64,000 bases of DNA from Bordetella parapertussis (lineage in GTDB: Bacteria > Bacteroidota > Bacteroidia > Chitinophagales > Chitinophagaceae), in assembly GCA_943331005.2 (NCBI GenBank), contig CALQJX020000001.1:186001-250000 (forward strand), read 5' to 3'. Positions within the stretch are counted from its first letter, which is position 1. Each line of letters starts with the position of its first letter. Below the pieces are notes generated by a model. The model saw nothing but the letters and a program-made list of their open reading frames with translations. It ran no database searches and was not told the origin of the DNA. Below are positions 63,797 through 64,000 of the stretch, one piece after another. The translations under genes and the position numbers were made by a program.

Positions 63797-64000
63797 TTAC
63801 ATATCGTTCATATCAGATACCGCATCCGATTTTTCTACGATCTCGTGTATCACCTTGTCCAGCGCAGCAGCCGACTGTATGATACCCTCTACCAGTTCTT
63901 CTTCAGGTATATCTATCTCGTCCCTTTCTTTAAAAGCGTTTATCAACCCTATCAGTGTTGCCAATGGTGCTCTTATGATGTGCGACTGTATCCAGGCTAT
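63797..64000 (-). CDS. C-terminal end of a PAS/HisKA sensor protein (partial)
   Basis: 67 visible residues: AWIQSHIIRAPLATLIGLIN, then IPEEELVEGIIQSAAALDKVIHEIV, ending SDMNDM and a TAA stop at 63797-63799. The SHxxRAPL helix is a histidine-kinase dimerisation domain with its phospho-acceptor His, but translation stops where the ATPase domain should begin. Such truncated PAS-HisKA proteins are common in Bacteroidota. The N-terminus lies beyond the right edge. Confidence 0.78.
   Translation of the reverse strand: MAWIQSHIIRAPLATLIGLINAFKERDEIDIPEEELVEGIIQSAAALDKVIHEIVEKSDAVSDMNDM

Overview
The window looks like chromosomal DNA from a Bacteroidota bacterium, most likely of the Chitinophagales/Chitinophagaceae type. 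I infer this from gene content and promoters; no 16S gene is present. The evidence is: many genes preceded by the Bacteroidota -7 element TAnnTTTG with little Shine-Dalgarno signal; tandem PKD-repeat surface protein; FadL-type porin paired with an SGNH lipoprotein; DUF6089-like and DUF5606-like proteins; F0 subunit a with a signal peptide; and many lipoproteins. Base composition is moderate, apart from a short AT-rich patch around a toxin-antitoxin pair (41.8-42.7 kb). I found no rRNA, tRNA, CRISPR array or insertion sequence.

Layout. 1-3.9 kb: N-terminal part of a very large PKD-repeat surface protein, running off the left edge. 4-11.2 kb: mutL, then a tightly overlapping set of nadC, a lipid kinase, a lipoprotein and an 808-residue protein of unknown function. 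11.3-18 kb: carbonic anhydrase, a fumarylacetoacetate hydrolase family enzyme, a very basic secreted orphan, a 3-hydroxyacyl-CoA dehydrogenase, two tandem related barrel proteins and a glycosyltransferase. 18.1-22.7 kb: ATP synthase genes atpB-E-F-H-A, closed by a strong terminator with no atpG. 22.8-27.2 kb: B12-binding mutase subunit, enoyl-CoA hydratase, DUF6089-like protein, cobalamin adenosyltransferase, LolD/MacB-type ATPase, ispE. 27.3-36 kb: recG, SGNH lipoprotein plus FadL porin, comF, nitrilase-family amidase, lipoproteins. 36.1-41.8 kb: photolyase divergent from msrB, small lipoprotein, GNAT acetyltransferase, lpxD, MsbA-like exporter. 41.9-44.8 kb: ParE-type toxin-antitoxin, glycosyltransferase, DegT aminotransferase. 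44.9-52 kb: recJ, kmo, carboxypeptidase-regulatory-domain protein, TPR protein, a shrunken methyltransferase relative, folA. 52.1-64 kb: priA, small lipoprotein, DUF5606-like protein, dcd, cdsA, arfB-like, mgtE, a secreted protein, a MetH N-terminal domain protein, a thioredoxin-fold protein without active cysteines, threonine aldolase, a secreted protein, and the tail of a PAS/HisKA protein.

How genes connect. kmo and nadC fit a tryptophan-to-NAD route. The B12-binding mutase domain, the adenosyltransferase and the homocysteine methyltransferase domain all point to cobalamin use. dcd-cdsA, mgtE-arfB, folA-methyltransferase-like, recJ-kmo and FadL-SGNH are spaced like operons. The least explained items are the nadC-linked lipoprotein/808-residue pair, the basic secreted orphan, the cysteine-less thioredoxin protein, the methyltransferase remnant, the overlapping divergent phr/msrB promoters, and several promoters that sit so close to their start codons that the mRNAs should be nearly leaderless.
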